Of a DNA stretch of 64,000 nt, positions 30,828 to 39,836 are shown in pieces. The DNA comes from Bog-473 sp036268485 (lineage in GTDB: Bacteria; Actinomycetota; Acidimicrobiia; Acidimicrobiales; RAAP-2). The translations under genes and the position numbers were made by a program. The notes under the pieces are model-generated. The model worked only from the letters and a program-made list of their open reading frames with translations, had not been told where the DNA came from and searched no databases. The DNA lies in NCBI GenBank assembly GCA_036268485.1, contig DATAUC010000017.1, forward strand, positions 1 through 64,000, read 5' to 3'. How positions within the stretch are numbered: position 1 is the stretch's first letter; each line of letters begins with the position of its first letter.

Positions 30828-32134
30828 TCCGGGTTGGCCACCAACAGCTGATCGCGAGCGGACGAGGCGAGCGCCCTACCGACAGCGACCCAGTCGTTGT
30901 CGAAGGCGCCCGATCGGATGGCGGCCGCCAGGCCACGGTCGTCATGGAAGCCCAAGGCACTGACCCGTTCAGCGTGGGCGGCCGCCAAAGTGGGACCCAG
31001 CTGGAGTTGGCGTTCGACGATGCGCAGGGCGTTACGGGCAATGCGGGCCTGGAAGCGCTCGCCGCCTTCCCGCTTCTCCATGACATCCCCTTCGACGTAC
31101 TCACGCACCGCTTCGACCAGCTCGGCCGCAGTAGGCCGTCCGAAGGGAGAGGTCGGCGCTATGGGTTCAGGCGCGGCGACCGGCGGCCCGGCCTCAATGC
31201 CCAACAGCGTGAAGAGGTCCCACTCGTTCTCGCAGACCCGACGGCCGATGGCGGCCAACTCCACCGAACGGGTGGAACCGCTCAGGTGAGCCGATGCCTG
31301 CAGCGCGCAGATGGTGGCCCACTTCACCGTGGCATAGACCTGCCACCAGCGCACCCGTTCGGGCGTGATGACCTCACCGCCGGCCGCCACGTAGGAGGCC
31401 AGGAGAACGTCCAGGTCGCCGAAGCCACCCACCACACCGGGACCACCGAAGCGCCAGGCTGGCGCGCACAACCATCCGATGTCCTCGGCGGCATCGCCAC
31501 CGTGCGCCAGCTCCCAGTCCAGGACGGCCCGCAGCCCCTGCGGGCCCACCATCAGGTTGCCGCTGCGAAAGTCGCCGTGCACCGTCACCCGCCGTCCGGC
31601 CGGCAGCCGGTTGGCCTCCAGCCAGCGCACCCCCAACTCCAGGGCCGGGCGTACTTCGCCCAGCATGTCGAGGAACGGGAGCGGATGGCGCAGCGGGTCC
31701 TTGTAGGCCAGTCCCGGAATGTCGTCCGGATTGATGGTGTGAATGGCCGCCAAAGCGGTCCCGCACTGCGCGACCAAGAGCTCTCGGGCTTCGCCCCATT
31801 CGTCGTCGCGCAGGATCTTGCGCGGGATGGTCTCGCCCGCAATGTAGGACACCACCAGCCAGTCGTCGCCCATCCCCACCACCTCGGGCACAGGGACCTT
31901 GGCCTCGGCCGCCGCGGCCAGTAGGGCCGCCTCGGTAATCACCTTGCCGCCTTGGCCGGCGCCATCGCCGCGATCCTGCTGGAGGATCAGCGGGCGGGGC
32001 GGGGCTCCGTCAACGGTCAGCGTGAAGGAACTGGTGATCCGGCTGGCTCCGCCCGAGAGGCGGCGCAGGTCGGTGACCGAGCCACCCAGTGACTGGCCGA
32101 TGGCGGCGGCCACCTCCTTCGATGATGCCCGCAC
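30803..32134 (-). CDS. APH-family phosphotransferase fused to a DUF6285-like C-terminal domain
   Basis: 443 residues from the GTG at 32134 (TAGTG overlap with the upstream stop). An APH/ACAD10-type kinase domain covers residues ~1-325. It includes the catalytic loop VHGDFRSGNLM and the metal-binding LDWELAHGGD. The last ~105 residues (PTAAELVEAVREYVEGDVM onward) resemble DUF6285, which in many actinomycetes is a separate small protein next to such a kinase. Family members phosphorylate hydroxylated acyl-CoAs or small molecules rather than aminoglycosides. It ends the three-gene unit with a DUF7065-like protein and an SDR. Confidence 0.85.
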   Translation of the reverse strand: MRASSKEVAAAIGQSLGGSVTDLRRLSGGASRITSSFTLTVDGAPPRPLILQQDRGDGAGQGGKVITEAALLAAAAEAKVPVPEVVGMGDDWLVVSYIAGETIPRKILRDDEWGEARELLVAQCGTALAAIHTINPDDIPGLAYKDPLRHPLPFLDMLGEVRPALELGVRWLEANRLPAGRRVTVHGDFRSGNLMVGPQGLRAVLDWELAHGGDAAEDIGWLCAPAWRFGGPGVVGGFGDLDVLLASYVAAGGEVITPERVRWWQVYATVKWATICALQASAHLSGSTRSVELAAIGRRVCENEWDLFTLLGIEAGPPVAAPEPIAPTSPFGRPTAAELVEAVREYVEGDVMEKREGGERFQARIARNALRIVERQLQLGPTLAAAHAERVSALGFHDDRGLAAAIRSGAFDNDWVAVGRALASSARDQLLVANPDYLPAAIT

Positions 32135-33132
32135 TATTCGACCGGGACGACAGGCCTCCCGCTGTCGTCGAGTTGGTGCAGGTACTCGCAGATGCCGTGC
32201 CCCGTGTGCTCCACTCCACCGGCGTCGGTGTAGGTGAAGCGCGACAGGCCCTCGTTGACCATGGTCCCACCGGCCCGCCCGATGTCGGCCACCCGCAGCA
32301 CGTCGCCACGCAGGTGGTAGATCTGGTCGCGCTTGTCGACCACGTCGAGGTGCACCACCTGGTGGGTCACACCGTCGTCGGCCAGTTCGGTCCGGAGGCG
32401 CCACTCGGCGATGGACGTGGCCCGGTCGCCGTTCCACACCCAGCCGCGGTGGAGGTCGCCGGCGTCGGTGCCCAGACGGATACCGCCGAAGTGCATGTCC
32501 TCACCCACGTTGATGCTGAACCAGCGCCACATCTTGGGGCCGCCCCATCGACGGGGACCCCAGGAGCGGTCGCGGTTGCCGTGAGCGTCCTTCCACTCGT
32601 GACGGACGCCGTCGACCTCAATCCATCCGGTCCAACGACCCGCCTGTTCCAGGTGACCCTTGCCCACCGTGCCGGCGGCGGCGGCTGCTTCGGCCGACTT
32701 GGGGCCACCACTGGGCTGACCATCGGTGCCGATGGCCGGGGTGACCGCCTCGAACCGCACGTCCATGGCCAGACGGACCTGATGGGTGGTGGTGGCCCCC
32801 GTCGTGCACGGGCGGGCCGGCGCGTCGCCGTCCATGGTGAGGCGCCAGGACTGCAACGCCTCAATCATCTCGTAGCGCACCGCTCCCACCTCGAGCAGGC
32901 TGTCCACCATCTCCCGCTGCTCCTTGATGAAGCGGTACTCGGCCAGCTCGCCGCCGGGCAGCCAGACCGACATGCCGACATCCATCGTTCCTTCATTGGG
33001 CCTGATCCCGATGCGGGTGAAGAAGCCCGAGTCGGTCTGCGGGTCGAAGGCGTTGAAGTAGTACGACTCGCTCCAGGCGGTGTCGCCTTCGACCGGATGA
33101 GCCAGATCATGTTGTGCGGCAAGGATGGGCAT
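32134..33132 (-). CDS. DUF7064/DUF7065-like lipocalin-type protein
   Basis: 332 residues, beta-rich, with paired halves as in CrtC/AttH/tocopherol-cyclase-like lipocalin proteins. Signature segments are ESYYFNAFDP near the N-terminus, GNRDRSWGPRRWGGPKMWRW in the middle and SIAEWRLRTELADDGVTHQV later. It has no signal peptide. Homologues are typically beside APH-type kinases and SDRs in actinomycete lipid or steroid gene clusters, as here: it overlaps the kinase gene by one base and follows an SDR gene by 2 bases. The biochemical role is not established; hydrophobic ligand binding is plausible. Confidence 0.7.
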   Translation of the reverse strand: MPILAAQHDLAHPVEGDTAWSESYYFNAFDPQTDSGFFTRIGIRPNEGTMDVGMSVWLPGGELAEYRFIKEQREMVDSLLEVGAVRYEMIEALQSWRLTMDGDAPARPCTTGATTTHQVRLAMDVRFEAVTPAIGTDGQPSGGPKSAEAAAAAGTVGKGHLEQAGRWTGWIEVDGVRHEWKDAHGNRDRSWGPRRWGGPKMWRWFSINVGEDMHFGGIRLGTDAGDLHRGWVWNGDRATSIAEWRLRTELADDGVTHQVVHLDVVDKRDQIYHLRGDVLRVADIGRAGGTMVNEGLSRFTYTDAGGVEHTGHGICEYLHQLDDSGRPVVPVE

Positions 33133-33134
33133 GG

Positions 33135-33992
33135 CTACACCATGGTCTGTCCGGCGCTGACATTCAACGCCTCGCCCGTCACACCCCGGGCATCGTCGGA
33201 GAGCAACCAGCAGATGGCCGCTGCGATCTCGTCGGCGCTCTGGAGCCGGCCCAGGGGAATTTCCCGGGCCACGTAGGCGGCCAGGCCGTCGGAACCGCCC
33301 ATGAGGTTCTCGAACATGGAGTCCTTGTTGATGAGGTCGGTGTCCACCGTGCCGGGGCAGACGGCGTTGACCGAAATCCCGCTTGGTCCCAACTCGGCCG
33401 CCAGGGTCTGGGTCAGCAGGATGACGCCGGCCTTGGCCGCGCAGTAGGCCCCCAGGAAGGGGAAGGCGCGCTTGCCGGCCTGGCTCGAGACGTTGCAGAT
33501 GCGACCGCCTATGCCGGCCGCCACCATCCGGGAGGCGCAGGCTTTGGAGACCAGCCAGGTCCCGACCACGTTGACATCGAGCACGGCCCGGAACTCCGAC
33601 GCCGGCACGTTGAGAAGGGGACCCAAGCCGAACCCCGGTCCGCTGCCGCCGGCCACATTGGCCACCAGGGTGACGGTGCCCAACTCCTCACTGACCTGGG
33701 CCACCGCCCGCTCCACCTCGTCCTCGTTGGAGACGTCCGCCACGGCAGTGGCCACCCGGCCACCCATGGCCACAATCGCTGCGGCCAGATCGGCCAGGTC
33801 ATCCCCGCTGGCCGTGCCGTGGGCCGGCGCCTCGGCGTAGGGACGGGCGATATCGAGGCAGGCCACCGCCGCTCCACCCTGGGCCAAGCGGAGGGCCGTG
33901 GCCCGTCCAATACCGCGGGGGCGAGCGGCGCCAGTCACCAGTGCCACCTGCCCGGCAAAGGGGCGCGTCGGGTCGTCTTGTGTGAAACTCAC
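33135..33992 (-). CDS. SDR-family oxidoreductase
   Basis: 285 residues. The cofactor motif is TGAARPRGIGRATA (residues ~20-33, with a two-residue insertion), followed by DIARPY, NVAGG, the catalytic NVSSQAGKRAF and YCAAKAG, and a normal C-terminus (GEALNVSAGQTMV). The DxxR-type acidic residue after strand 2 favours NAD. It is the first gene of the SDR-DUF7065-kinase unit, divergent from the alcohol dehydrogenase gene with 29 bases between starts. Confidence 0.9.
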   Translation of the reverse strand: MSFTQDDPTRPFAGQVALVTGAARPRGIGRATALRLAQGGAAVACLDIARPYAEAPAHGTASGDDLADLAAAIVAMGGRVATAVADVSNEDEVERAVAQVSEELGTVTLVANVAGGSGPGFGLGPLLNVPASEFRAVLDVNVVGTWLVSKACASRMVAAGIGGRICNVSSQAGKRAFPFLGAYCAAKAGVILLTQTLAAELGPSGISVNAVCPGTVDTDLINKDSMFENLMGGSDGLAAYVAREIPLGRLQSADEIAAAICWLLSDDARGVTGEALNVSAGQTMV

Positions 33993-34021
33993 CGGGCAAA
34001 CGTAGCGAGTTGGGGGCTGGA

Positions 34022-35089
34022 ATGCGCGCTGCAGTAACCAGGGGCGGACAGATGGTGGTGGGCGAGGTCGCTGACCCGACCCCGACCTCGGGTCACGTCG
34101 TGGTCAAGTCATTGGCTGCCGGCATCTGCGGATCCGACCTGCACGCCCTGGCCGACTTCGCCCACTTCACCGAGCTGATGGAGTCGGTCGGCGTCCCCTC
34201 GCTCAACCCCGAGCACGACTGTGTCTTCGGGCATGAGTTCTGCGCCGAAATCGTCGACCACGGCCCCGACACGTCCAAGACGCTGGCCGTCGGCACCCGG
34301 GTCTGCTCGGTCCCCATCATCGTGGGCCCGACCGGAGTGGAACAGATCGGCTATTCCAACGCGTACCCGGGCGCCCTGGCCGAGTACATGGTGTTGCAGG
34401 AGATGCTTCTCCTGCCGGTGCCCGAACATCTGGCCACCAACCTGGCCGCCCTGACCGAGCCACTCGCTGTGGGCGAGCATGCCGTCGGTCTGTCGGGACT
34501 CCAGCCGGGCCAACCCTGTCTGGTCGTCGGGTGTGGGCCGGTGGGCCTGGCCGTCATCGCGGCCCTCAAGGCCCGGGGCCACGGCCCCGTCATGGCGGCC
34601 GACTTCTCACCGACCCGGCGCCAGTTGGCCGAGGCCTTCGGGGCCGACGAGGTCATCGATCCGGCCCAGGGTTCGCCGCACGAGCGCTGGTCCGCCTTCG
34701 GCGTGGCCAAGACGGTGATGGAACGGGCCGGGGCCTCCATGTTCGGCGGGGAGATCAAGGACCCGGTGATCTTCGAAGCGGTCGGCGTACCGGGCATGCT
34801 GCAATCCCTCATCGCCGACGCCCCACCGCGTAGCCGCATTGTGGTGGTCGGCGTCTGCATGCACACCGACACCATCGAGCCCTTCATGGCCGTGACCAAG
34901 GAGATCGAGTTCCGCTTCTCCTTCGGCTACAACCCGGCCGAGTTCGCCGCCACCCTGCAGCGCCTGGGCGACGGCATCCCGGGGGCCGAGCTCCTGGTCA
35001 CCTCGTCGGTCGACCTGGCCGGCGCGCCCGGCGCCTTCGAGACCCTGCGCACACCGGGTGAGCACGGCAAGATCCTCGTCACTCCGTGA
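34022..35089 (+). CDS. Zinc-type alcohol dehydrogenase (MDR superfamily)
   Basis: 355 residues from the ATG at 34022. Catalytic zinc ligands are Cys in AAGICGSDLHAL, then GHEFCAEIVDHG (His and Glu) and Glu in LTEPLAVGEHA. The cysteines of a structural zinc site are not seen. The Rossmann motif is VVGCGPVGLAVIAALKARG. It probably oxidises a secondary alcohol with NAD(P). It begins a plus-strand series of six closely packed genes and is separated from the next by 70 bases. Confidence 0.9.
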   Translation: MRAAVTRGGQMVVGEVADPTPTSGHVVVKSLAAGICGSDLHALADFAHFTELMESVGVPSLNPEHDCVFGHEFCAEIVDHGPDTSKTLAVGTRVCSVPIIVGPTGVEQIGYSNAYPGALAEYMVLQEMLLLPVPEHLATNLAALTEPLAVGEHAVGLSGLQPGQPCLVVGCGPVGLAVIAALKARGHGPVMAADFSPTRRQLAEAFGADEVIDPAQGSPHERWSAFGVAKTVMERAGASMFGGEIKDPVIFEAVGVPGMLQSLIADAPPRSRIVVVGVCMHTDTIEPFMAVTKEIEFRFSFGYNPAEFAATLQRLGDGIPGAELLVTSSVDLAGAPGAFETLRTPGEHGKILVTP

Positions 35090-35159
35090 ACTCCCTCCGG
35101 CTCAGTCGAGCCCGACTCCTGCCGTACACGCCCTGATACAGAGAGGAACCACCGCAACC

Positions 35160-36350
35160 ATGACCACCTCGGACACAGCCGACTTCTTGAAGTTCGGCAT
35201 CTTCCTGGCTCCCTTCCACCCGGTGGGCCAGAACCCCACGCTGGCCCTCGAGCGCGACCTTCAGCTGATCGAGCACCTCGACGCGCTGGGCTTCGACGAG
35301 GCCTGGTTCGGCGAGCACCACTCAGCCGGCTACGAGATCATCGCCTCGCCCGAAGTCTTCATCGCGGCGGCGGCCCAACGGACCAAACACATCAAGTTGG
35401 GCACCGGAGTGTCCTCACTGCCCTACCACCATCCCTTCATGCTGGCCGACCGGCTGGTCCTGCTCGACCACCTGACCCGGGGTCGCCTGATGATCGGCGT
35501 CGGACCTGGCGCCCTGCCCTCCGACGCCTTCATGATGGGCATCGACCCGGCCAAGCAGCGCGACATGATGGAAGAGTCGCTCGAGGCCATCCTGCTGCTG
35601 CTCGAAGGCAAGGAGCCGGTGACCATGGAGACCGACTGGTTCAAGCTGGTGGGCGCCCGCCTGCAACTCAAGCCCTACCAGCGCCCCTACCCCGAAGTGG
35701 CCGTGGCGGCCCAGGTCTCACCGGCCGGTCCGCGCGCGGCCGGCAAGTTCGGCTGCAGCCTGCTCTCCATCGGTGCCACCTCGACCGGCGGCTTCGACAT
35801 CCTCGGCTCCCACTGGGACGTCATGGAAGAGCGGGCGGCCGAGTTCGACACCACCGTCGACCGCAAGAACTGGCGCCTGGTCGGGCCCTGCCACATCGCC
35901 GATACCAAGGAGCAGGCCATCGCCGACGTGGCCTTCGGCCTCGAAGAGTGGATCGACTACTTCCAGCGCGTGGCCGCCCTGCCCCTGGCGCCCGACACCA
36001 CCAACTTCGCGTCCCTGGTCGATGCCCTCAACGCGTCAGGCCTGGCCGTCATCGGCACCGTCGACGACCTCATCGCCCAGATCAACCGCCTGAAGGCGCA
36101 GTCCGGAGGGTTCGGCACCTTCCTGCTCATGGGCCACGAGTGGGCTGACACGGCGGCCACCCGTCATTCCTACGAGCTCATCGCGCGCTACGTGGCACCG
36201 GTGTTCCAAGGATCGGCCCAGACCACCACGGCCAGCCGGGACTGGGCGGCCGACAACCGACCCGAGTTCATCGGCGCCGCCGGCAGTGCCGTCATGTCCG
36301 CCATTCAGAAGCACCACGAAGAGAAGGCCACCAAGACCGCCAATGTCTGA
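35160..36350 (+). CDS. LLM-class (luciferase-like) flavin-dependent monooxygenase
   Basis: 396 residues. The ATG follows AGAGGAACC. Bacterial luciferase fold: FGIFLAPFHPVGQNP at the N-terminus, LDALGFDEAWFGEHHSAGYE, LGTGVSSLPYHHPFMLADR and GRLMIGVGPGALPSDAFMMG. The EHHSAGYE and long C-terminal region are like limonene/alkane-type monooxygenases using FMNH2, although an F420-dependent member cannot be excluded. Its 3' end overlaps the alpha/beta hydrolase gene by 8 bases; monooxygenase plus epoxide hydrolase suggests sequential oxidation of an alkene or terpenoid. Confidence 0.9.
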   Translation: MTTSDTADFLKFGIFLAPFHPVGQNPTLALERDLQLIEHLDALGFDEAWFGEHHSAGYEIIASPEVFIAAAAQRTKHIKLGTGVSSLPYHHPFMLADRLVLLDHLTRGRLMIGVGPGALPSDAFMMGIDPAKQRDMMEESLEAILLLLEGKEPVTMETDWFKLVGARLQLKPYQRPYPEVAVAAQVSPAGPRAAGKFGCSLLSIGATSTGGFDILGSHWDVMEERAAEFDTTVDRKNWRLVGPCHIADTKEQAIADVAFGLEEWIDYFQRVAALPLAPDTTNFASLVDALNASGLAVIGTVDDLIAQINRLKAQSGGFGTFLLMGHEWADTAATRHSYELIARYVAPVFQGSAQTTTASRDWAADNRPEFIGAAGSAVMSAIQKHHEEKATKTANV

Positions 36351-37317
36351 CATCACGCACACCCAGATCCCCTCCAATGGTATTGAGCTCCATGTGGCCA
36401 CCGCCGGCCCCGAAGACGGCAAGCCGGTGGTCCTCGTCCATGGCTTCCCCGAGCTCTGGTACTCCTGGCGCCACCAACTGAGCGCGCTGGGAGACGCCGG
36501 CTACCGGGCTATCGCTGTGGACCAGCGGGGCTACGGCGACAGTTCGCTACCCAAGGAGGTCAGCGACTACGGCTCCGACAAGTTGACCGGCGACCTGTGT
36601 GGGCTCCTCGACCACTTCGGCTACGAGAAGGCCGACTTCGTGGGCCACGACTGGGGCGCCATGGTGGTCTGGGAGATGGGCCGACTGCACCCCGAACGGG
36701 TGTCCTCCATCTACAACATGAGCGTGCCCTATTCGGCCGCCCCGGCCCCGCCGACCGACATCTTCAAGGTCATCTTCGAGGGCAAGTTCTTCTACATGCT
36801 CTACTTCCAGCCGGTCGGTCCGGCCGAAGCCGAGTTCGAAGCCGACCCGCGTCACTTCCTGCGCACCATGCTGTACGCCGCCGGTGGCGAAGGCATGGCC
36901 AATGCCAACGCCCTGGCCATTGACGCCCCGGCCGAAGGGACCAAGTTCCTCGACATTCTGGGCACCGCACCCGACGTGTTGCCGGCTTGGGTGACCGAGC
37001 ACGACGTGGACGTCTACGCCGCCGCCTTCGAGAAGAGCGGCTTCTTCGGGCCGGTCAGCTTCTACCGCAACATGGACGCCAACTGGCACCGTTCCAATGG
37101 CATTGAGGCCACGGTCTACACCTTCCCAATCGGCTTCCTGACAGGCTCGCTCGATCCGGTCAACGCCATGATGCCGGGCGCGGCCGACGCCATGGCCGGC
37201 ACGTTCTCCGACTTCCGGGGCGGCACCATGGTCGACGGCGCCGGGCACTGGGTTCAACAGGAGAACCCGACCGAGGTGAACGCCGCGCTGCTGGCCTTCT
37301 TGGCCGAGGCGGGTTGA
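36343..37317 (+). CDS. Alpha/beta hydrolase, epoxide hydrolase-like
   Basis: 324 residues from the ATG at 36343. Epoxide hydrolase features: the oxyanion HGFPELWYSW motif, the nucleophile Asp in VGHDWGAMVVW (Asp rather than Ser, as in epoxide hydrolases and haloalkane dehalogenases) and the catalytic His in GAGHWVQQENP. Cap-domain tyrosines are plausible in FYRNMDANW. It overlaps its neighbours on both sides (8 bases upstream, 4 downstream), so it works in the same operon as the LLM enzyme. Confidence 0.87.
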   Translation: MSDITHTQIPSNGIELHVATAGPEDGKPVVLVHGFPELWYSWRHQLSALGDAGYRAIAVDQRGYGDSSLPKEVSDYGSDKLTGDLCGLLDHFGYEKADFVGHDWGAMVVWEMGRLHPERVSSIYNMSVPYSAAPAPPTDIFKVIFEGKFFYMLYFQPVGPAEAEFEADPRHFLRTMLYAAGGEGMANANALAIDAPAEGTKFLDILGTAPDVLPAWVTEHDVDVYAAAFEKSGFFGPVSFYRNMDANWHRSNGIEATVYTFPIGFLTGSLDPVNAMMPGAADAMAGTFSDFRGGTMVDGAGHWVQQENPTEVNAALLAFLAEAG

Positions 37318-38216
37318 CCTACTCCATCGTCGCCCGCGATCCGCACACCGGGCAGCTCGGTGTGGCGGCGCAGAGTTGTTACTTCGCCCTGGGTTCGGTC
37401 CTGCCCTGGGCCAGAGCCGGCGTGGGAGCCGTGGCCACCCAATCGATGGTCGACCCCGGCTACGGACCCCGTTGCCTTGACCTGTTGGCCAGCGGCGTCA
37501 GCGCGGTCGATGCACTCGAGCAGGTGCGCCAGGCCGACGAGGGGCGCGAGGTGCGCCAGGTCGGCCTCGTGAGTGCCTTGGGCCAGGTGGCGTCGTTCAC
37601 CGGAGCCCGCTGCATCGACCATGTCAGCCACGCGCGGGGCGAGGGCTACACCGCCCAGGCCAACATGATGGGAGGCGACGGGGTCTGTGAGGCCATGGCC
37701 GCCGCCTACGAAGGAGCCACCGGCACCCTGGCCGCTCGCCTGGTGGCTGCGCTCGTAGCGGCCGAATCCAAGGGTGGTGACGCCCGGGGTCAGATGTCGG
37801 CCGCACTGATTGTCGTCGAAGGGACACGGACCGAACATCCGTGGCAGGGCGTGCTGGCCGACGTCCGGGTCGACCACAATCCGGACCCACTGCCCGAACT
37901 GGGCCGCCTGGTCGAAGTGGCCGAGGCCTACCACCAGTGCGACGTGGCCGAGGAAGCTCTGCTGCACGGCGACGCCGTGGCCGCGCTGGCCGGATGTGAA
38001 ACCGGCCTCAAGATCCTGCCCGGCGAAGGCAACCTGCGGGTCAGCTACATCGGAGCCCTGGCCGGCGTGGGTCGGATTGACGATGCGGCCGCCGAGACCC
38101 AGGCGCTCATTGCCGAGCGACCCGAATGGGAAGGGGTCATCGGCGCGTTGTTCGAGCGCGGCATGTTCCCGCTCCCCGAGGGCGTGACGTTCGAACGGCT
38201 GCTCGGTCGCTCATGA
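37314..38216 (+). CDS. DUF1028 family protein (Ntn-hydrolase-like fold)
   Basis: 300 residues from a TTG start that overlaps the upstream stop (TTGA). The DUF1028 domain (residues 1-~205) begins TYSIVARDPHTGQLGVAAQS, includes ATQSMVDPGYG, HARGEGYTAQANMM and DARGQMSAALIV. The C-terminal ~90 residues look like a TPR-type helical extension. Many members occur beside amino-acid or peptide catabolic enzymes, but no activity is firmly established. Coupled upstream and downstream by overlaps. Confidence 0.85.
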   Translation: MTYSIVARDPHTGQLGVAAQSCYFALGSVLPWARAGVGAVATQSMVDPGYGPRCLDLLASGVSAVDALEQVRQADEGREVRQVGLVSALGQVASFTGARCIDHVSHARGEGYTAQANMMGGDGVCEAMAAAYEGATGTLAARLVAALVAAESKGGDARGQMSAALIVVEGTRTEHPWQGVLADVRVDHNPDPLPELGRLVEVAEAYHQCDVAEEALLHGDAVAALAGCETGLKILPGEGNLRVSYIGALAGVGRIDDAAAETQALIAERPEWEGVIGALFERGMFPLPEGVTFERLLGRS

Positions 38217-39265
38217 GCCTGGTGCCCCTGCCGTCCCAGCCCGAGGGCGTCCCCTGGCCCACCACTGACTGGCCCACGGGCGATGTTCCGGCCGGCGTCG
38301 ACCTCGAGCCTCTGCTGGACAAGATCTGCGACGACGAAGGACCGATGGCCACGACCTATGCCGTGGTCGTCATCCACCGGGGTCGACTGGTGGCCGAGCG
38401 CTACCAGGGTGGCCTGCCCCACTTCGATCACGAACCCGACCCGGTTACCCCCGAGACCCGGCTCCTGAGTTGGTCGATGGCCAAGTCAATGTTGCACGCC
38501 ATCGTGGGCACGCTGGTCGGGGACGGCCGTCTCGACCCGGACCTACCCGCCGACGTGCCCGAATGGGCCGGCGCCGATGACCTGCGGCGAGAGATCACCC
38601 TCAACCAGCTGCTGGCCATGCGGGACGGCCTCGACTTCAAGGAGGACTACGTCGACGATCGCGTCTCTGATGTGATCAACATGCTGTTCGGCGACGGCCA
38701 GACTGACGTGGCCCACTTCGCGGCGGATCGACCGTTGGCCGCCCCACCCGGCACCCGATTCAATTATTCGTCGGGGACGTCCAACATCATCTCGTCGGCG
38801 GTGGCCCGACTCGTGGGCCACGGCGCGCCCTATAAGCAGTACCTCAGCGAGCGGCTCTTCGGGCCCATCGGCATGGCCAGCGCGGAGCCTGAGTTCGACA
38901 TGGTCGGCACCTGGGTGGCCTCATCGTATGTACGGGCCACCGCCCGGGACTTCGCCCGCTTCGGCCTGCTCTACCTGCGCGACGGCGAGTGGGACGGCAC
39001 CCGCATCCTGCCCGAAGGCTGGGTCGACCACGGTCGCACCATGCGCTCGGACGATCCCGAGGACGGCCCCTATGGCGCTCACTGGTGGGGGGTGGCCGGG
39101 GACACGCTGGGTACATTCCGGTGCTCGGGCTACGAAGGCCAGTCCATCACCCTGTGCCCGCCGCTCGACCTTGTCGTGGTGCGCCTGGGTAAGACGCCGA
39201 TCGAGCGGGCCCAGCACCTGATCGACTGGCGGGCCGACGTGGTGCGGGCGTTCCAAAATGCCTAA
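38213..39265 (+). CDS. Beta-lactamase-fold serine hydrolase (class C/esterase type)
   Basis: 350 residues from the ATG at 38213 (ATGA overlap). The SxxK motif is SMAK in LLSWSMAKSMLH, the YxS/N motif is Tyr in FNYSSGTSN, and a third motif may lie in the SGYEGQSI region. The overall order matches the beta-lactamase/EstB/6-aminohexanoate-dimer hydrolase family. No signal peptide is seen, so it is probably an intracellular esterase or amide hydrolase rather than a resistance enzyme. It overlaps the next gene by 8 bases. Confidence 0.87.
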   Translation: MSLVPLPSQPEGVPWPTTDWPTGDVPAGVDLEPLLDKICDDEGPMATTYAVVVIHRGRLVAERYQGGLPHFDHEPDPVTPETRLLSWSMAKSMLHAIVGTLVGDGRLDPDLPADVPEWAGADDLRREITLNQLLAMRDGLDFKEDYVDDRVSDVINMLFGDGQTDVAHFAADRPLAAPPGTRFNYSSGTSNIISSAVARLVGHGAPYKQYLSERLFGPIGMASAEPEFDMVGTWVASSYVRATARDFARFGLLYLRDGEWDGTRILPEGWVDHGRTMRSDDPEDGPYGAHWWGVAGDTLGTFRCSGYEGQSITLCPPLDLVVVRLGKTPIERAQHLIDWRADVVRAFQNA

Positions 39266-39836
39266 CACCCCACTGCTCGAGCACTGGCGCGCCGTCCCGG
39301 CCCTCCATCGACGCTGGATCCTCGTCAACTCCGTCATCATTTCGGGCGTCTGGAACCTGTTCATCAACGGGTTCATCGCCTGGGTATCGTCCAAGGGACA
39401 CGGGCACATCGGTCTGTGGACCACGCCGCTACTGGGCGGTCCCAACCTGCTGATCGACACCTTCGGCACCTTGTACCTGCTCCCACTCACCACCTGCATC
39501 GGGGTGATGATCGGCGTGCGCCAAGCCAAGCGCAAGGGTCAGCTTCACAACCTGGAGGACCATCAAAAGGGCCCCCGCTGGTTGACCGATGTGCCGACCA
39601 CCTTCCTGCGCCGAGCCAACCGGTTCGGCCTGATGGTCCTGCTCCCGCTCGGACCCATCGCGACCATCGTGCTGTCCATCGGCTTCCACAGTGGGATCGA
39701 GCGCAGCACGTTCGTGGTCTACAAGGCGGTCATCGGCGTCCTGCTGGGTTTGATCGTGACGCCGTTCATCGCCCTATCGGCCATGGGCGACGAGCACATT
39801 GCCGGCGAGGGCATTTTCGTGAACCCGGGCCAGTAG
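39258..39836 (+). CDS. Membrane protein of unknown function
   Basis: 192 residues with four likely transmembrane helices: RWILVNSVIISGVWNLFI, LIDTFGTLYLLPLTTCIGVMIG, FGLMVLLPLGPIATIVLSIG and VYKAVIGVLLGLIVTPFIAL. The basic loop RQAKRKGQ follows the second helix. No family is recognised. It is the last gene of the LLM-hydrolase operon. Its final 63 bases overlap the convergent nitroreductase-like gene, an unusually long 3' overlap. Confidence 0.7.
   Translation: MPNTPLLEHWRAVPALHRRWILVNSVIISGVWNLFINGFIAWVSSKGHGHIGLWTTPLLGGPNLLIDTFGTLYLLPLTTCIGVMIGVRQAKRKGQLHNLEDHQKGPRWLTDVPTTFLRRANRFGLMVLLPLGPIATIVLSIGFHSGIERSTFVVYKAVIGVLLGLIVTPFIALSAMGDEHIAGEGIFVNPGQ

Noticed and set aside
38213..39265. Antibiotic-resistance beta-lactamase
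   Set aside because: No signal peptide, esterase-type context in a catabolic operon, and only the fold motifs are shared.
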